64,000 nucleotides of DNA, from positions 14,448,001-14,512,000 of the forward strand of contig CM076141.1 of assembly GCA_038025085.1 (NCBI GenBank), in the 5' to 3' direction. The number at the start of each line of letters is the position of its first letter. Position 1 is the stretch's first letter. The DNA is from Tetragonia tetragonoides. Its lineage: Eukaryota; Streptophyta; Magnoliopsida; Caryophyllales; Aizoaceae. A program made the position numbers and the translations under genes. The notes beneath the pieces are model-generated. The model had not been told where the DNA came from and ran no database searches. It saw only the letters and a list, made by a program, of their open reading frames with translations. Of the stretch, positions 42,912-55,551 are shown one piece after another.

Positions 42912-42999
42912 TGCCCAGTGCCCACTGCCCGATCAAGCGTTTTTCAAATGGGAATCGTTACATGTCTATTCAATAGACAAAAAATGGTTTGACTAAGAA

Positions 43000-44601
43000 A
43001 TAAATATTGTTTACTAAAATGTCAACTTGGTTTACCGGAAAGAGAAAAAAAAAACGATTTCGAAAATATAAACATCAATTTAGTTCAATGAAACATCAAT
43101 TTCACCATGCGCCCTTGAAGTTTGGCAAAATACACACAAAATACAACCAACTTTTAAAATGCACCATATACCCCTAAACTTCTACATTCTGGTCTAAAAT
43201 ATACATCCTATTATTTTGCCGTGAACTTTTGTACAGTCGATTAATTCGAATATGTTTTTGTTTTTATTTTGTTATTATTTTTTTACAATAAATTTCCTTT
43301 TCACGTGTTTATATATTCACCTTATTTTCTTTTGAAAAATTCACCATATCATTATATTATTTTTTACTTCTCACAAAATAAATTTATTTGAATATACTAT
43401 ACTAACTTTTTTTTTTTAAATAGCAGCTGATTTCAACAAATATTTTTGCTGGCAATTTTTTTGATTTAGTTCACATTGAAATTATTACATTGGATATTCT
43501 TTTATTTAATATACCACAAATAATCTTTCTGGTGACCTGTAATCGCTCTAATTAATCTCACTCATATACATTTTTTCCACCTTTCTATCCCCCTCAAATA
43601 CTACGATTATTTTTTCGTTTGCAAAGTAATAATAAATCAACGGTTAATTTTAAACTTTTCATTCAACATCAGAGGTTATTACCTCTTTGTCCACTACATC
43701 GATCACCAGATTCACCACATCAAAAAAATGAAAATCTACCAATTTCATGTATTGCGGATTAGTATTTTTTGCCTACTTGTCTGAGCAAAGTTCACCTAAA
43801 ATATTGGAACCAAACATTAACGTTACTGTACAAATATTTTGCACATACTATTCTAATTGCTCTTGGAAACTACTCAAATAAAGTCTTGTCCAAATTTTGC
43901 CCCTACACATGACACAACTATCTACTATTCCTTTTTGTAAAATTAAAAAAAAATGTATGAAAATAAATATTTGAAGTATCCGTAATCACAAGCAAATTGT
44001 CCAAAAACTTCAAAAAGAAAAATAAAAAATACAAATTGTTCAACAACTTGACGGTAAATAAACAGTGTCAACATGTGTGAATGCTTTACACCAAACTTTA
44101 ATAGTTCAGTGGTATATGGTGCATTTTTAAAGTTGAATGTATATCATGTGCATTTGGTCAAACTTCAGAGGCGCGCCGTGAAATTTCCCTTACAAAAATT
44201 ATCAACTTGGTTACTAGCTAACATACCACTTGAGCTTCGGGTGGGTAGCTTAGTGGTGTATTGGTGTGTCCACTTGTTCTCAACAATGACTTTGTTCAAG
44301 TCTCATCATATCATCATATATATATACACCTATAATTGGGTCCTTATTCGTGTGGTGTCGGCACGTGGGACGCCACATTTGCAAGCCACGTCGTGTGGAC
44401 ATGACACGTAAGCCGACACGTAAGCACAAACTTGCCACGTAATATGACACATCATCCATCATTAATGTCTCATCATTAGTTGACTTAATTACATATTTAT
44501 TAGCATATTTCTAAATTACAAAATAAAATAACTTTAGTTACGTAAGTCAAAAAATTATAAATCTGCCTCCGTGGATTGGATTTGAAAAACGCTTCAAAAT
44601 G

Positions 44602-44634
<33 letters not shown>

Positions 44635-45075
44635 ATGAAAATTGGGTTTTTCCGTGTGTGTGAAGATGATACGTAGACGCCACATGTATGCTCAACTTTG
44701 TCACATAATTTTAGTTGTGCGGTATAAAACGATTATGTGCTATCAACTTTTAGTGCACATATTACGTTAATGCAAAATAAGCTTATTCATTATTTTCATT
44801 AATTGAATTAGTTATTTAAATTAGTGTACATATACTAATTTTATTATTTATCTAAATTTAGTCCAATCTCATTACAAATAAAGGTGGCATGAAAATATCA
44901 TTTTCAAAAATTAGCATGCTGCATCCTATGGATAGAAATCTTTGCAAAAATAAAATAAAATGTATTTTACTTATAAAAATAATAATTTCACATCAAACAT
45001 TTTAAGAACTATATTATTAAATATATTCATAAAATTATTTTACGAGCCTGTGCGAAGCACGGGGATAAAACCTAG

Positions 45076-45106
<31 letters not shown>

Positions 45107-45437
45107 AGTTCTCACCAAGGTGACATTTAATAGGTAATAAATAGTCATAAATTCATGGGTGATTAAAAAAATTAAAAATAGTTTGATTTTATTTTAATAA
45201 AAATAAATAACTTAAGCATTGTATTTATTATCTTAAAAAAATATTATATATTCACTAAAAAATGAAGATTCTTTGTTAAATGTGTTTTTTTGGTTGATAA
45301 AAAAAATTATTATTGTTCATTGTTACTCCTATTATTCAACTTTATATATTGATATAATTATTTTTTTAATTATATTGATTATAATAATAGAGGATGATAA
45401 ACAAAAACCCGTGCATCGCACGGGCACGAAATCTAGT
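43000..45437. mobile_element. AT-rich insert with two Helitron-like 3' ends
   Basis: The flanks of this block resemble a continuous stretch near 55,110-55,150, so most of it is inserted DNA. Two sites look like Helitron 3' termini: a CCTGTGCGAAGCACGGG hairpin followed by CTAG/T (45047-45076), and CCCGTGCATCGCACGGG followed by CTAG/T (45408-45437). Helitrons end in CTRR behind a short hairpin and insert between A and T. No Rep/helicase frame was seen and the 5' TC ends were not identified. It includes TA-repeats at about 44,603-44,629 and 45,077-45,103. Confidence 0.5.
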
Positions 45438-45916
45438 TCCTGATAAAGTTGGAGGTTATTTTATCGTCTTGAAAGCTAACCTACCACTTTTGTTACTAAA
45501 ACATCAAATTTGGTTACTAAGACTTCCTGCTAAATAAAATAGACAAGTTTTCTTATCTATATAATAGACGTCAAACATTATTATCGTTCTCAAATTGTGA
45601 CAACTGACGCGATCCATGAAAATCGATCTTTGTTGAACTAAAGGCCGAATTAACGTAGAATTTTATTGTCAAAATGTCCTAAACGATCGACAACTCCAAA
45701 CACAATTTGATGGTAGCTTGGAGATCACTAATGTTGAAGCAAATTGACTCATTGATAGAATTCGGAAGTAGAAGCTCAGTCGTTTTTTTGATCCTTTAGA
45801 CACAAAATGACATCAATATATATAGCATGAAATTTTAATCAGTACACTAAAAGTTACGCTTTATTTAGATTAAGCAGTGGTAAACATGTAATTTGGCATC
45901 ATGACTTACTTGCAAG

Positions 45917-46507
45917 TAGGGATGGCAATGGAGCGGGACGGTAGTGGATATAGGTAGATCCATCCCTACATTTGCCTGGGTATTTTGATTCCGCCACCCG
46001 CCACGGGTTGAGATCCCAAATCTACCTCCGCCCCACTTACCCGGCGGGTATCCACCTCCGCTCTATTTACCGGGAGGGTATTCATATCCGCTTTATATCC
46101 GCCCGAAAACAAACGAAGCCCACATCTGAATCTACCTCAAATTCACCCTAATATATTTTGCAAGGAAAAATTTGAGCTTTTTGATAATCAATAGCAATAG
46201 ACAATTTTTATATATTTGGTAAAATAAGGTTTTGTATATTTATATTTTACATTTTTTATTTTTATGTGGGTATGAGGCGGGGCAGATGGGTATGAGACGG
46301 GGCGGGTAAGCGGGTATAAGGTGGGGCGGGGCCGGGCTCCGACGGGTATCCACCGGGGGAAGAAGGCAAACAACCTCCGTCCCATCCCCGCGGCGGTTTT
46401 GCTTTATCAAAACCATCCTCGCCCCATCCCCACCTAGCGCTCCCCCATCCCCACCCCAACTGGGGCGGATACGGGGCGGTACCCACCTGTACCGCCCCAC
46501 TGCCATA
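45917..46507. mobile_element. hAT-like element (TAGGGATGGCAATGG ends), 591 bp
   Basis: Ends TAGGGATGGCAATGG and the inverse of TATGGCAGTGGGGCGG, flanked by the 8-bp duplication CTTGCAAG (45909-45916 and 46508-46515). The paralogous sequence at 55,765-55,772 has a single CTTGCAAG and no insert, giving an empty site. The interior is rich in CCGCCCC/GGGTATCC words, and its ORFs are not protein-like. Confidence 0.82.
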
Positions 46508-46620
46508 CTTGCAAGCTTATATGCGGAACCTGCAAGAGCCTGAACATCTGGATTTGGTGTTTGGAAATATGGGATTAAGCAAACGAATGTTAATTAGAAA
46601 ATAGTATGTTTGAATTAGTC

Positions 46621-46715
46621 TGTGTTCGAACTCGAAGCTAACACAAGCTTAACTTCAACCACAACACTCAAGCCAAAATACAGGACCTCTTAAAACGATT
46701 CCCTCAGTCCCTCAG
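46621..46715 (+). pseudogene. GDSL lipase exon 2 fossil, unit E
   Basis: About 95 bases align with codons in the middle of GDSL exon 2 (AGCTTAACTTCAACCACAAC and AGCCAAAATACAGGACCTC words). Small deletions break the frame. It is followed directly by the usual GDSL 3' flank (CATACAGTTCAATATG), so the rest of the exon was deleted. Confidence 0.8.
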
Positions 46716-46726
46716 ATACTCCTCAT

Positions 46727-47460
46727 ACAGTTCAATATGCTCACTTTGGTTTCTGCATGTCAGTAAAATCCCAACAAAATAGTTTGGCTGACTAAACTGT
46801 TATCAGTGGGAAATTACATCGCAATGGTGATACACAGTGGCTGTTATCAAATTCTTTACCAACACCACAGTTCCACTAAAGAAACAATTTCATTATACGG
46901 TCAAATATATTTCAACATGAATGATGTATCTCAAATTTCAAAGATGAGTTAAAATCGTGAAAAATTATACCAACTAGATAAACATAGCTGGCAAAAGTAC
47001 CCAAATACAAAAAACAACTGAAAGACGACCAGCCGACCACACGGTCAACACCCAATTGCATAATGTGCAAGGTGTATGAAAGCAAAGATCAGAATAATTC
47101 TTGGAAACAATAATCTCAAACAAAAAAGAGTTACAGAAATATTGAAGCAGACTCTAGCAGGTTGGATGCATACGAAGTACTCCATGGCTTGCAACTCGGT
47201 TCCCCTCTTTATCGTCCTCAAATTCCTAACCAAACTAGGGAAGAAAAAAGGTAGCCGGAGTAATAGGTAAGACATCCACTTTAATGGACTCCCGAAGTAG
47301 AAGCTCCATCGTCTTTTGATCCTTAACACAGAAAAAGACATCAAAACAATGCATCATGAATATACATAGATACGTTTAATTGAAATACTCTAGCTTTAGA
47401 TTAGGGATGTGGTACAGCTGCAGGGCCAATAAGAGGTTCAATTAATGCAAACTTTACCCT
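46727..47460. other. Duplicated 3' flank of unit E
   Basis: It matches the 22,005-22,980 and 56,030-56,780 regions, including AGAAGCTCCATCGTCTTTTG near 47,300. No gene seen. Confidence 0.65.
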
Positions 47461-47852
47461 GATCCATTAGGAAGAATTCCTACTTGGTCTATAAGAGATA
47501 ACATACCATCAATGGTTATCATATGAGCAGAACTTGATGAAGATTCAGGCAGTAAGTTTTTCGTATCACTCGGGGAAACAGCCTTGTCATCTAATTTCGG
47601 ATTGAGAAATGTGGGCGTATGCAAAAACTGCAACAAAAAAAAATGTCATTAAGACTTAAGAAACGAACAGCATCAGCATTTCGAAATTGAAAATTAAATT
47701 TTGGCATACTATGAAAATAGGGTAGGATTCAAAAAAGATCCCGTCATGTGAGGGACTTCATGTCGATGACAAAATTTAGTAAGATCTAGTACAAACTAGC
47801 TAGGCATTCATAATAAAATAACACAAGAGATCATAGAGTACAGATGTTAAAC

Positions 47853-48571
47853 CTGGTTGCTCATCAGCTCTTTGTCGTGGTTGTTGCTTTGTTGTAATAA
47901 TTGATTGTGCAGCTTGGCCAGCATTATTTTCGCGCTCTTCGTTATGTTGCCTTTTATGTGAAGATATGCTCTCACTTGTTTTTTGAGGGAACATGCTCAC
48001 TTTTTTTTTGTAGGGAATGACTAGCTGAAGAAACTTTTTGCGACCACATAAAAAGTTTCATAAGACCCGGGAAGAGTTTGATGATGATTCTCTTGTCCAT
48101 GACCAGAACTAAGGTAGAGCACAGAACACAAGTGAGGATGGCGATCCAAGGTGTGATGGGGACAGTTGTCACATACAAACCCGTCATGAAAGTAACAATA
48201 GTTGCGTAAAACGATACTTTGAGTAAGAAGATGGACAGATCCAGGAGCATCATCGACTGAGTTTTGTCACGCATACTCATGACCCAGAGGAGACAGAACA
48301 GAACCATCATGGAAAGACACATTGCTAATATGTCTGAGATCAGGAACACCTGAAATGCTGCCTCTTTCATGAGAACTGGAGTCCCATTGTCACTGTTTAG
48401 TCCACCAGGCACGGTGAATGCTGCTGTGAATGTTATCGTTGCCAAAAGGGCAGACGTGACGCCTAATGTGCCGACGTAGCCTTTCATCAACGCGGAAGAT
48501 ATGCCATTTAAGCTTCGAAAACCCAAGATCCCTTTTAGCAGTTGAGGCTTGCTCCAAAGGAATTGTTCAAA
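47853..48571 (-). pseudogene. PGG-domain exon of ANK-E, frameshifted in the tail
   Basis: The four helices and TVPGGLN are open from FEQFLWSKP onward. The frame is lost after SLQK at an A-run of nine (near 48,003-48,010). The length is 719 bases, one more than the phase seen in B, D and F allows, which confirms a 1-base indel. The membrane part could still be made. Confidence 0.7.
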
Positions 48572-51500
48572 CTATAAAACACAAATTGTGAGCAGTAATA
48601 ATAAAACTCTGTTTGCTGATCAGCAATAAACTTTCCTAATAGAATTGGGGATGACTTAAGAGGGACATTTTTATAAAAGTTAAAAAGTTTCTCAGTTTAG
48701 TCATCCAGTATCACAAAAGACTTGCTCAAGAACAAAAAGAATTTCGGAATTCAATAATTATTGACACGCAGTTACGTCGTAGGAAAGATGTTCTGCGGAC
48801 ACTATTAAATCACCAGGGCTGGCCTTCGTATTGTCGCGTATACTCAGAATATTCTTTCCACTGCCTGCAGTAGTTTCAATGCAAAACCGTGCAAGCTGAG
48901 GGTTATTTTTATGTAAGGCCAGATGTAAGGCAGTGTTTCCGTCTTCGTCTTGAATGTAGAAAACATCAAGTACTGATTGTTCTTCTTTTGGTTCAACAAG
49001 TAAAGATCGGTTGATATCCCGTATTTCTTGAAATAGCCCTTCATAGCCATCTTCAGAAACTTCTGTATTTGCAATCAGGTGCAAAATTGTTTGGCCATTA
49101 ACATTACGTTTGTCTAGAACATCAATGATATTTTTGTCATTGCTACAACTTGCAAAACTTTTGATGCAAAAGCGGGCAAACTTTAACTTGTGGCTCTGAA
49201 TGGCCAGATGCAACACAGTGTTCTTGTCTTTGTCTTGAATGTTGAATACCTCAAGAAAAGAAGTGTGAAGAGAAGATCCAGGAGATCCCTGTTTCACAAC
49301 TTTGTCCACTTGTAAAAGTAGTTCTTCGTGATGCAATTCGAAGATTTCTTTATTTGCAAGGAGGTGCAAAATTGTATGGCCATTGGCATTTTATTTGACT
49401 AGAGCTTCAATTATAATATGGTCGCTGGTGCAGCTTGCAATACATTCAATACAAAACTTTGCAAACACAAAGTTATCTTTCTCAATGGCTAGATCCAATG
49501 CTGTGTTTCCGCCTTGGTCTTGAGCATTAAGTAAGGATCTATGGGTATCCCGTGATACTACTTTCTCCACTTCTTTGAGTAGTTCTTCATATTTACTTCC
49601 AAAAGCTTCTGCATTTGCAATGAAGTGTAAAATAGTTTGGCCATTACTGTTGCGTATTTCTAGAGCATTAGGAACATTGACATAGCTGCTGCCTGCAATA
49701 CTTTCAATGCAGCACTTTACAAACCGAAAATTGCGCTTCTCAATGGCCAGATGCAATGGCGTGTTTCCGTGTTTGTCCACGTTGCAGAAACCACCCATTT
49801 CCTTCTTTCCATGTAATAATGCCACAACTTCTTGGAGTTGTTTGTAGTTACTTTTGGTGACTTTCGTACTTGCAATCAAATGCAAAAATGACTGACCATT
49901 ACGGTCCCTCGACCTAAGAGATTCATCTGTGTAATGAATCAAAAAGTGGTTTAACTAAGGGAAAACAATGAAACCTGGACGCTCTTATTATAGGGGTAAG
50001 ACCGTCGTTGTCCTCCCTTTGGATGGCTCTACTGCTTGTCCGGACTATGTAGTCAATGTAGGTGTTGACTTCGTCATCTCCTTGTTGGCTGAGATCTACA
50101 TATTCGTGGGATGGAATTGGATATCGCTCTACTAACCTTATCTTACAAGTATCTGTTAATATAAAAAAAAATCAACACAGTTTAACAATGAAAACAACTC
50201 ATTAGAATCAATAATAATAAACAAAGTTCAACAAAATTATTGAATTATCTAAAAAAAATATACGCTTAATCAATATAGAAAGGGCTTAGCAAAATCTATG
50301 TGGCAAATATCTATCGGTGGAAATTGATGCCTAGACCACTCTGTTAGGATGTTGAGTCTAATGATAGTAAGAACACTCTGTTAGGATCATTCCTAGTTGT
50401 CCGAGTTTATAACCATAGTTTCATTTTCTACAAGACATAGTTTCATTGGGTCCACACGGATGCGTAGACCCAATATCTAGGCAATAAGAATTGAAGAAAA
50501 ATATATAGATTTAGATATAGATTTTATCCAAAAAAATACTTCGTAGTTAACTAAAATGAAACAGAACCACCGTGTGTACGAGATAGAAAGACTTACATAT
50601 GTCAGTGCAGAGAATATGAAGAGGCGTGCTGCCTTTGTTGTTTGCATAGTCAGCCAATCCCTCGTCAAACATTAAGATATATGTAGCGCATTTCAGTCTC
50701 TTGATTAGATGAGGGTTCCAAGACACGGCTAGGTGCAGAGGCGTGTTGCCAAGTCCATCCTTTGCCCTCCATGGTGGGAGGTAGAGTTCTTTGCTGCAAG
50801 CCTTTTCTTGAACTTTTTGAAAAGAGTCCTTCCACATGTCTAGAAAGGGCTTGTCAATAATTTCGGGAGCCCTGTCTGCAAAATAATGGAGAGGGGTACT
50901 ACCATAACTGTCGGTTTGACAAACGATAAAAGGCAACGCTTCTATAGCTTGTTTAATGAAGTCCTCAACTTCTTCTGTTTTCAATTTATGAGGATGATCA
51001 GTGAGCGCTAGTTTGTGAAGGATATTGCCTACAGACGGATATTGATTTTCGAGTAAGAAACGACTTCCTAATTTCTCAAGTCTTTTCATCAGGTAAGGTA
51101 ACACACATCTACCACATCAGCTGCCTTGTCATCCTTTGCTGTTCTGAGTAAAAGTCTTTTCCCCTCCGAATTGTAATCAGCTGTCTGAGAAAGTCCAAAT
51201 ACAGGAAAGGGGTTACAACTGTTGTCTCAACAAATATAGTCCAAATATTTTTATCGTTCGACATTAGTGATTTAACTGATTAATGAAATATGGTCCATAT
51301 ACTTATGTTAACATGCTTATGTTTGAATTTGAAAAGCTCACACGAATTTTCTTTTCACTGAAAATAATGAGAGTGGTATGGGTCATACCGGGAATTTTAT
51401 AGTGCGCTCCAAGTCTACAGCACATACACCCTCATTGTTTTGGATGGTAATGTTTGCTGAGTAGTTCAATAGCCATCGTGTCAAACCAGCGTCCCCATCC

Positions 51501-52861
51501 TTCACGGCTACATGTGCCGGTGTGTTTCCCGCAAAATTCTGAATATTCTTCATTGTGCGAAATACTTGTTTATAACCCCATATAACCTCCATCACTTCCT
51601 GATGCGGTTGTCCTCTGGATCAATTGTCGGCACTTATCAATAAGAATGTGTAAAATGGTGTTGCCAGTCGAAGCATCACACACCTCTGTAGACTGTGGGC
51701 AGAAATCGAGTATTGCTTTAAGTGCTGGTCGAAAATGAGGTGGATTGAGCATTGCTGCTTGGAGAAGGGGAGTTACACCGTTTGTATCTCGCCAACAAGC
51801 AACTGAGCTGTTTGCCTGGAGCAATAAATTTATCATTTGCAATGAATCTTCTTCAAGCTTTGGACACTCTTTAGCGGTTAAAAATGTTCTTTGCGTCTCG
51901 GCTACTAGTCTTGTCGCAGTTGTTACTGCCGACTTCTTAGCATCTAGAAATGAATAACCACAGATAGAATATTAGAGAAGTGTTTCTTTAATTTCTGGAA
52001 CTCTGTGCACATTTTGTGACAAGATGATAGGATGAATTAAGAGTTGGAAACACAGAGATAGCTCAGGTAGTGACAGTGCTTGTAAGTGCACCTTAACAAG
52101 TTCTCTCTTTCACCAAAATATTTGCTCTTATTGACTTTTTAGAATAACTTTAATCCATGAATTATTTGAAGAGAAAACTAAAACCAAAATGAAAAAAATA
52201 ATAAGTGATCATTATGACAAATTGTACTATATCACTAAAAAAGTAGTTTTCATAATTCGCATCAAAAATGTATTTTACCACTTTTTAAAAATTAGTAGTC
52301 AAATTAACGTTGATATAAAAAAAAAGAGTCAATAAAGACAAATGGAGTAGTTTGTGAAATTGAGGGAGAAGTATACTCTACTTTTAATTTAAATTTAAAG
52401 AGAGGATAGGAAGAACATACCATCGATGTAGTGTTTGAGTGCAAGATGAAGGGGCGTGCGTTTCCTTCAATATGTTGCAAAGGCGAACTAGTTCAGGATC
52501 TTCCTTCACCAAACAGCGAGCAACATGAAGCTCGTGACGAATAATTGTCAAATGTAAGGGGGTGTTGCCCTCATCATTCTGCACCCTCCATGGGAATGTG
52601 ATTGGCCTGTCACTCTGATCACTTTCCCCTTTCGTTTCCCTGTTTTGTATGAAAACCTTGTAGGAACTAAACAGCAGCTGCACAGTAGTTAAGTTGCCTG
52701 CTTCAGCAGCAACATGAATGGGGGTGTTGTTATCACAGTTTTTCTCAAAAATAAGCTCAGGGAACATCTCCACTGCTGCTCTTACAAAATCCCACTGCTC
52801 ATTTTGAACACCTAGATGGATGATATTATTCCTTTGAGAGGTTTTCCTGAGATAATACTCA

Positions 52862-52893
52862 TGATCATGATCATGATCATGATCATGATCAAC
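52862..52893. repeat. (TGATCA)n microsatellite in ANK-E exon 1
   Basis: Five units of ATGATC, coding for alternating His and Asp on the minus strand if translated. Absent from the other ANK copies. Confidence 0.9.
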
Positions 52894-52934
52894 GGGGCCT
52901 AGTAACTCTGTAAACTCATCCTTAAAGACGATTT

Positions 52935-53388
52935 TATACTTGAGGATCGACTGTCCTTATTATATACAGTGAATTATCCACCACCTAAGAATGCTCCATA
53001 TTAAATTACCTAGCAAAAATTCTCAAATAAACAAAATAAAACTTATTAGAGAAATGGTATGAATTAATTGAAAAGGCCTCACTAATCCCCTATTGCATTG
53101 CTAAGCATCCAATATAAATTTCTCATTTGGTTAAGCATCGACTTTTAAGCAGTTATTGTTGATGATTTCGCTGATGATTAACGTACAATAATGACAGCAA
53201 TAAGTTTAATATACTATTGACTATAAACAATTGAATTCTCCATTTTGTTATCGTCATATTCTGAGACTTCAATTGCAAGAGGCAACACCAAACTCAATTA
53301 TCATCATATCCTGAGACTTCAATTACAGCTTACTATTTTTCTCTTCCATACAAATTCAAACACACAGGTTTCTATCAACTCAATTAGC
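52935..53388. other. 5' flank of ANK-E
   Basis: Partly similar to the ANK-D upstream region (41,590-41,650 and 42,050-42,250). No gene seen. Confidence 0.5.
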
Positions 53389-54437
53389 TGAGATCCAAAA
53401 AAAAATAAAAAAATCAACTCTCTTGGCTTTAAACTAGCCATAATTATTAATTGATTTTGATGTAAGATAAAATGATAAAAATAATACTTGTAACTATATG
53501 GATTATATTTTTTGATTTGTTGCCTTGATATATTATGTTGTTATATGGCAAGAATCTTTTTTTCTTTGTAAGTACTTAGCAGCATCAGTATTTAAGGATA
53601 CCTTGATATCCTTCCTTGGTGGGTTAAATAGCAATTTGATAATCACCCTTCATACGTATCTTTTGTTGACTTATTGATAGTGCTAAGTTGCTTCATTCTT
53701 GTGGGCTAATTCAAGTAAACGGCTAGTAGTATATTTGGTAGAAGGAAAGTTCCCACCTTTGGTTATAGTGATTGACCCAAATTATGGGATTCTAATTAAC
53801 GGCTAGTTAGTCTATCTTGGGATATATATAATTGTTTCTTAAGTCCTTTTGGTGACAGAGCACATACTTGCAAATATTTATTGAGTATTGTTACACATTT
53901 TTAAGAGCTCATAATTTTCATATTATTGTGTATAAAAGATCAATTGCTCAATACTAACGTTGTTCTTGTGAGTGGTTAATTTTCTGATCTGTTTCAAGAA
54001 CACACGTTCCTCAAAAGGGTGCTGGACAAGGACTGTAATATTCATTAAAGCATCCAAAGCGTGCAAGAGATCCGATTTGATTATTCAATCCTATACTTCA
54101 TCTCTTGTGTTTAATTTACTCATTTCTCAACATCTATATTATTGTTTAAGGTGTAATCTTTTATTATTGTTAGGTCGATTTTGGATTGTGGGTCAACTCG
54201 TTAAACCTTAGTCCTACGTTGACTTGGAAGGTTGTAATACTTGGGTAGTATTATTTTGTAATCGACTAATATTTAATAAAGGTTTTGCAGGTTAAAAATC
54301 CTTCGGATAGGTCCGGAGGTAGTGGACGTAGGGTAACACTGAACCACTATATATCGTTGTGTCTTGTCTCATTTTATTTTATTTTTGCATTTAAAAGTTT
54401 TAGTTTCATAATTAATTGTTGCCACCCTCGGGTCTCA
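53389..54437. mobile_element. Solo LTR, about 1,049 bp
   Basis: Starts TGAGATCC and ends GGGTCTCA (inverted ends), flanked by the duplication ATTAGC (53383-53388 and 54438-54443; 5 or 6 bp). The related sequence near 42,246 has a single AATTAGC and no insert. The 3' part holds a GTAGTGGACGTAGG...GAACCAC word pair that I associate with long LTRs of copia elements. No internal domain, primer site or second LTR is present, so it is a recombination remnant. Confidence 0.82.
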
Positions 54438-54619
54438 ATTAGCTAGAAATATCAATTCATCAAGGCACGTATAAACATGTTTCACACACAACAAATCAGA
54501 CATCTAAATTCTCAAACCAACCACGGAGATAATCAATTCAAAAAATGTATCAATTGTAAACCAGCTGATTCATAGTAGAATAAAGCTACTCAATTAAAAA
54601 AAAGCACAATTGAAGGTGA

Positions 54620-55090
54620 GGAGAGAGAAAAACACTTACAAATCAATTGCTTGAACCTACAAAACCATAGCTCCTCATCAACAGCATCAATCGGCTAATC
54701 AAATATCAAAACCCTAAAATGTCGCACCACCATCACTGCCACCGTCCTTTTGTCCCCTGATTATCACTGCCACGATCCCGTCCTTTTGTCCCCTGATTAC
54801 CATTAGCATTACCATATTTAAGCGAACAAAAAGGTTTTGATTTTGTGTAGTACCAGGAGATGAAGATGATGTTGGTCACTTCTAAATTAATTAAAGAGAA
54901 AAAGCGCGAGGCCTTCAAATTTGTTGGTTCTCAAGAATTTCAATGAGTTTATCAGTGCTGACTGATAGTGGGCATTTGACTCAAGCTTCTTTCGTCAAAG
55001 GAGAGAGAGAGAGATTCGTACAGACACAGTGAGGCAAGTGGGTCTGCGTTGACTACACTATTCTGTTGAGTCTGTGTGTAGCGTTTCTCA
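54620..55090 (-). other. Possible first exon and leader of an unknown gene, copy 2
   Basis: Paralogue of 42,433-42,990. The short ATG frame is interrupted (ATGGTTTTGTAG), and a CCTTTTGTCCCCTGATTA word is tandemly repeated at about 54,749 and 54,782. The GA-repeat is much shorter here. Confidence 0.3.
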
Positions 55091-55273
55091 AATGGAAATT
55101 GTTACCCGTCTATTCAATAGACAATAAAAATATCAAATTTGTTTACTAAAACTTCCTAGTACTAAACAAAATAGACAAGTTTCATTGTCTATAGAATAGA
55201 CATCAAATATTATTGTTCTCAAGTTGGGATAACTGACACGATTCATGAAAAATGGGTCGCTTGGAGGTCACTA

Positions 55274-55551
55274 TAATCTCACTTGTTTTATATGTATGTT
55301 CAAGACCACTAAATCTTTTCATGTGGGACACTAACCCACTTTAACATCCCACCTCACGCAACAAATGTAGGACCAAAGCCCGCTCTGATATCCTGATAAA
55401 TTTTAATAATTGGGCCTTAACAAGTGAGCAATATATAAGACAAGTGGGGTTCCAACCCAAAACTAATTGGCAATGTGGAGTAACCCACTTCCTTATATGT
55501 ATGCTCAAGACCACCAAATCTTTCCACGTGGGACACAAACCCACTTTAACA
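55274..55551 (-). mobile_element. TRIM-type mini LTR retroelement
   Basis: Read on the minus strand: an LTR of about 158 bp (55551-55394) starting TGTTAAAGTGGG and ending TTTATCA, then GGATATCAGAGC, close to the tRNA-Met primer site, a very short interior, and a truncated second LTR (55346-55274). Flanking duplication CACTA (55269-55273 and 55552-55556). The equivalent place in unit E (near 45,715) reads through without it. Confidence 0.72.

Larger units (their letters stand above)
42433..42990 (-). other. Possible first exon and GA-rich leader of an unknown gene, copy 1
   Basis: On the minus strand: a GA/CT-rich leader, a short open stretch with ATG (MVLKVQVID) and a good donor GTAAGTGTTTTT near 42,437. 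The block is duplicated at 54,620-55,090, where the ATG frame has a stop at the fourth codon. I do not recognise the peptide and could not find later exons, so this may be only a duplicated promoter-like segment. Confidence 0.3.
47470..52930 (-). pseudogene. ANK-E: ankyrin-repeat/PGG-domain protein gene, inactivated
   Basis: Exons on the minus strand: about 52,930-52421, 51943-51389, 51184-50597, 50095-48776, 48571-47853 (PGG), and a last piece 47,636-47,500 with a good GTTGCAG acceptor. Damage: no start codon in frame upstream of the ankyrin region (a stop precedes it and a His-Asp repeat fills the start); a 4-base duplication (GCGT) near 52,457; frameshifts near 51,597, 51,105 and 49,947; a nonsense TAA at 49391-49393; and an indel in an A-run near 48,005 that cuts the PGG tail. 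All exons are recognisable, with the same splice phases as ANK-B. Confidence 0.8.

Noticed and set aside
42707..42976. ORF with Arg-Glu and Asp-Cys repeats
   Set aside because: It is a translation of the GA and GTGACT microsatellites.
46188..46506. Three overlapping minus-strand ORFs rich in Pro, Gly and Trp
   Set aside because: They lie inside the hAT-like element and come from CCGCCCC/GGGTATCC repeats.
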